Shown: piece after piece, positions 37,189 through 37,288 of the stretch
How positions within the stretch are numbered: position 1 is the stretch's first letter
Layout of the letters: each line of letters opens with the position of its first letter
Assembly: GCA_001914785.1 (NCBI GenBank)
Contig: MNDE01000082.1
Location: forward strand, 1 to 37,288
Origin: Acidobacteria bacterium 13_2_20CM_57_17
Lineage (GTDB): Bacteria; Acidobacteriota; Terriglobia; Acidiferrales; UBA7541
Reading direction: 5' to 3'
DNA: 37,288 nt
Program-made: the position numbers and the translations under genes
The notes under the pieces: generated by a model
What the model saw: only the letters and a program-made list of their open reading frames with translations
The model's database searches: none
Told to the model about the DNA's origin: nothing

Positions 37189-37288
37189 TGCGCGTCCCAG
37201 CCAAAAGCGGCGCGCGCTTCGCGCTGGAATTCCTCTTCGCTGCCGCAAAGTTCGCGCAGACGGTCGAGAGCGATCTTTCGAAATTCGC
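37185..37288 (-). CDS. C-terminal end of a gene upstream of the kinase (partial)
   Basis: The last 33 codons of an open frame run in from the window edge and stop at TGA 37185-37187, sharing the bases of the kinase ATG (ATGA overlap). The visible end, rich in Glu, Arg and Ala (LDRLRELCGSEEEFQREARA, then AFGWDAQ), is helical. The overlap suggests translational coupling with the kinase. Kinase genes in this phylum are often preceded by a regulator or sigma-factor gene, but the fragment is too short to name. Confidence 0.5.
   Translation of the reverse strand, partial: EFRKIALDRLRELCGSEEEFQREARAAFGWDAQ

Overview
The window reads as a chromosomal segment of an aerobic Acidobacteriota (Terriglobia-like) bacterium. 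This rests on gene content, not a database match: an alternative complex III (ACIII) locus joined to a caa3 oxidase, a very long Oar-like outer-membrane receptor with an N-terminal carboxypeptidase-regulatory domain, an exported oligopeptidase B, PEGA-domain and exported TPR proteins, and a bacterial Ser/Thr kinase with a DWG motif. Genes are tightly packed, with many 1-11 nt overlaps and several GTG/TTG starts. I see no rRNA, tRNA, CRISPR array, transposase or phage gene.

1-12837 (+): one long respiratory gene train. actA-B-C-D-E-F encode ACIII (quinol to cytochrome c or oxidase electron transfer). They are followed by a small single-TM protein, a SCO copper chaperone, and coxB-A-C-D for a caa3 oxidase whose subunit II carries a fused cytochrome c and whose subunit I has the A2-type YSHP motif. 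Together they can form a quinol-to-oxygen branch, possibly a supercomplex. 12838-13197 is non-coding and has an inverted repeat. 13198-14730 (-) is an exported TPR protein.

14838-20110 (+): a pyrimidine/hydantoin-type catabolic cluster with a beta-ureidopropionase-like amidase, an NCS1 permease, an LLM-class (FMN/F420) oxidoreductase and a dihydropyrimidinase. No dihydropyrimidine dehydrogenase is visible, so the LLM protein is a candidate for the missing redox step. A strong sigma70-type promoter and a structured leader of about 250 nt with a G-rich run lie just before the dihydropyrimidinase.

20117-27598: a rhomboid protease fused to TPRs (-), then uvrA, two possible very small ORFs, a deoxyhypusine-synthase-like protein, a CPBP membrane protease and mtnA (+).

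27630-37288: a PEGA-domain protein and exported oligopeptidase B (-), then a divergent Oar/TonB-type receptor and a small membrane protein (+). A minus-strand run follows: a PPOX-family flavin/F420 protein, a VOC protein, a Gly-rich membrane protein, a tail-anchored Ser/Thr kinase, and the last 33 codons of a gene that overlaps the kinase start by 3 nt.

Two short hairpins, after coxA and at the NCS1 stop codon, share a 5' GTAG foot and a TTCx loop, like REP palindromes. A perfect 8+8 bp inverted repeat sits where the oligopeptidase transcript should start, like a repressor operator.
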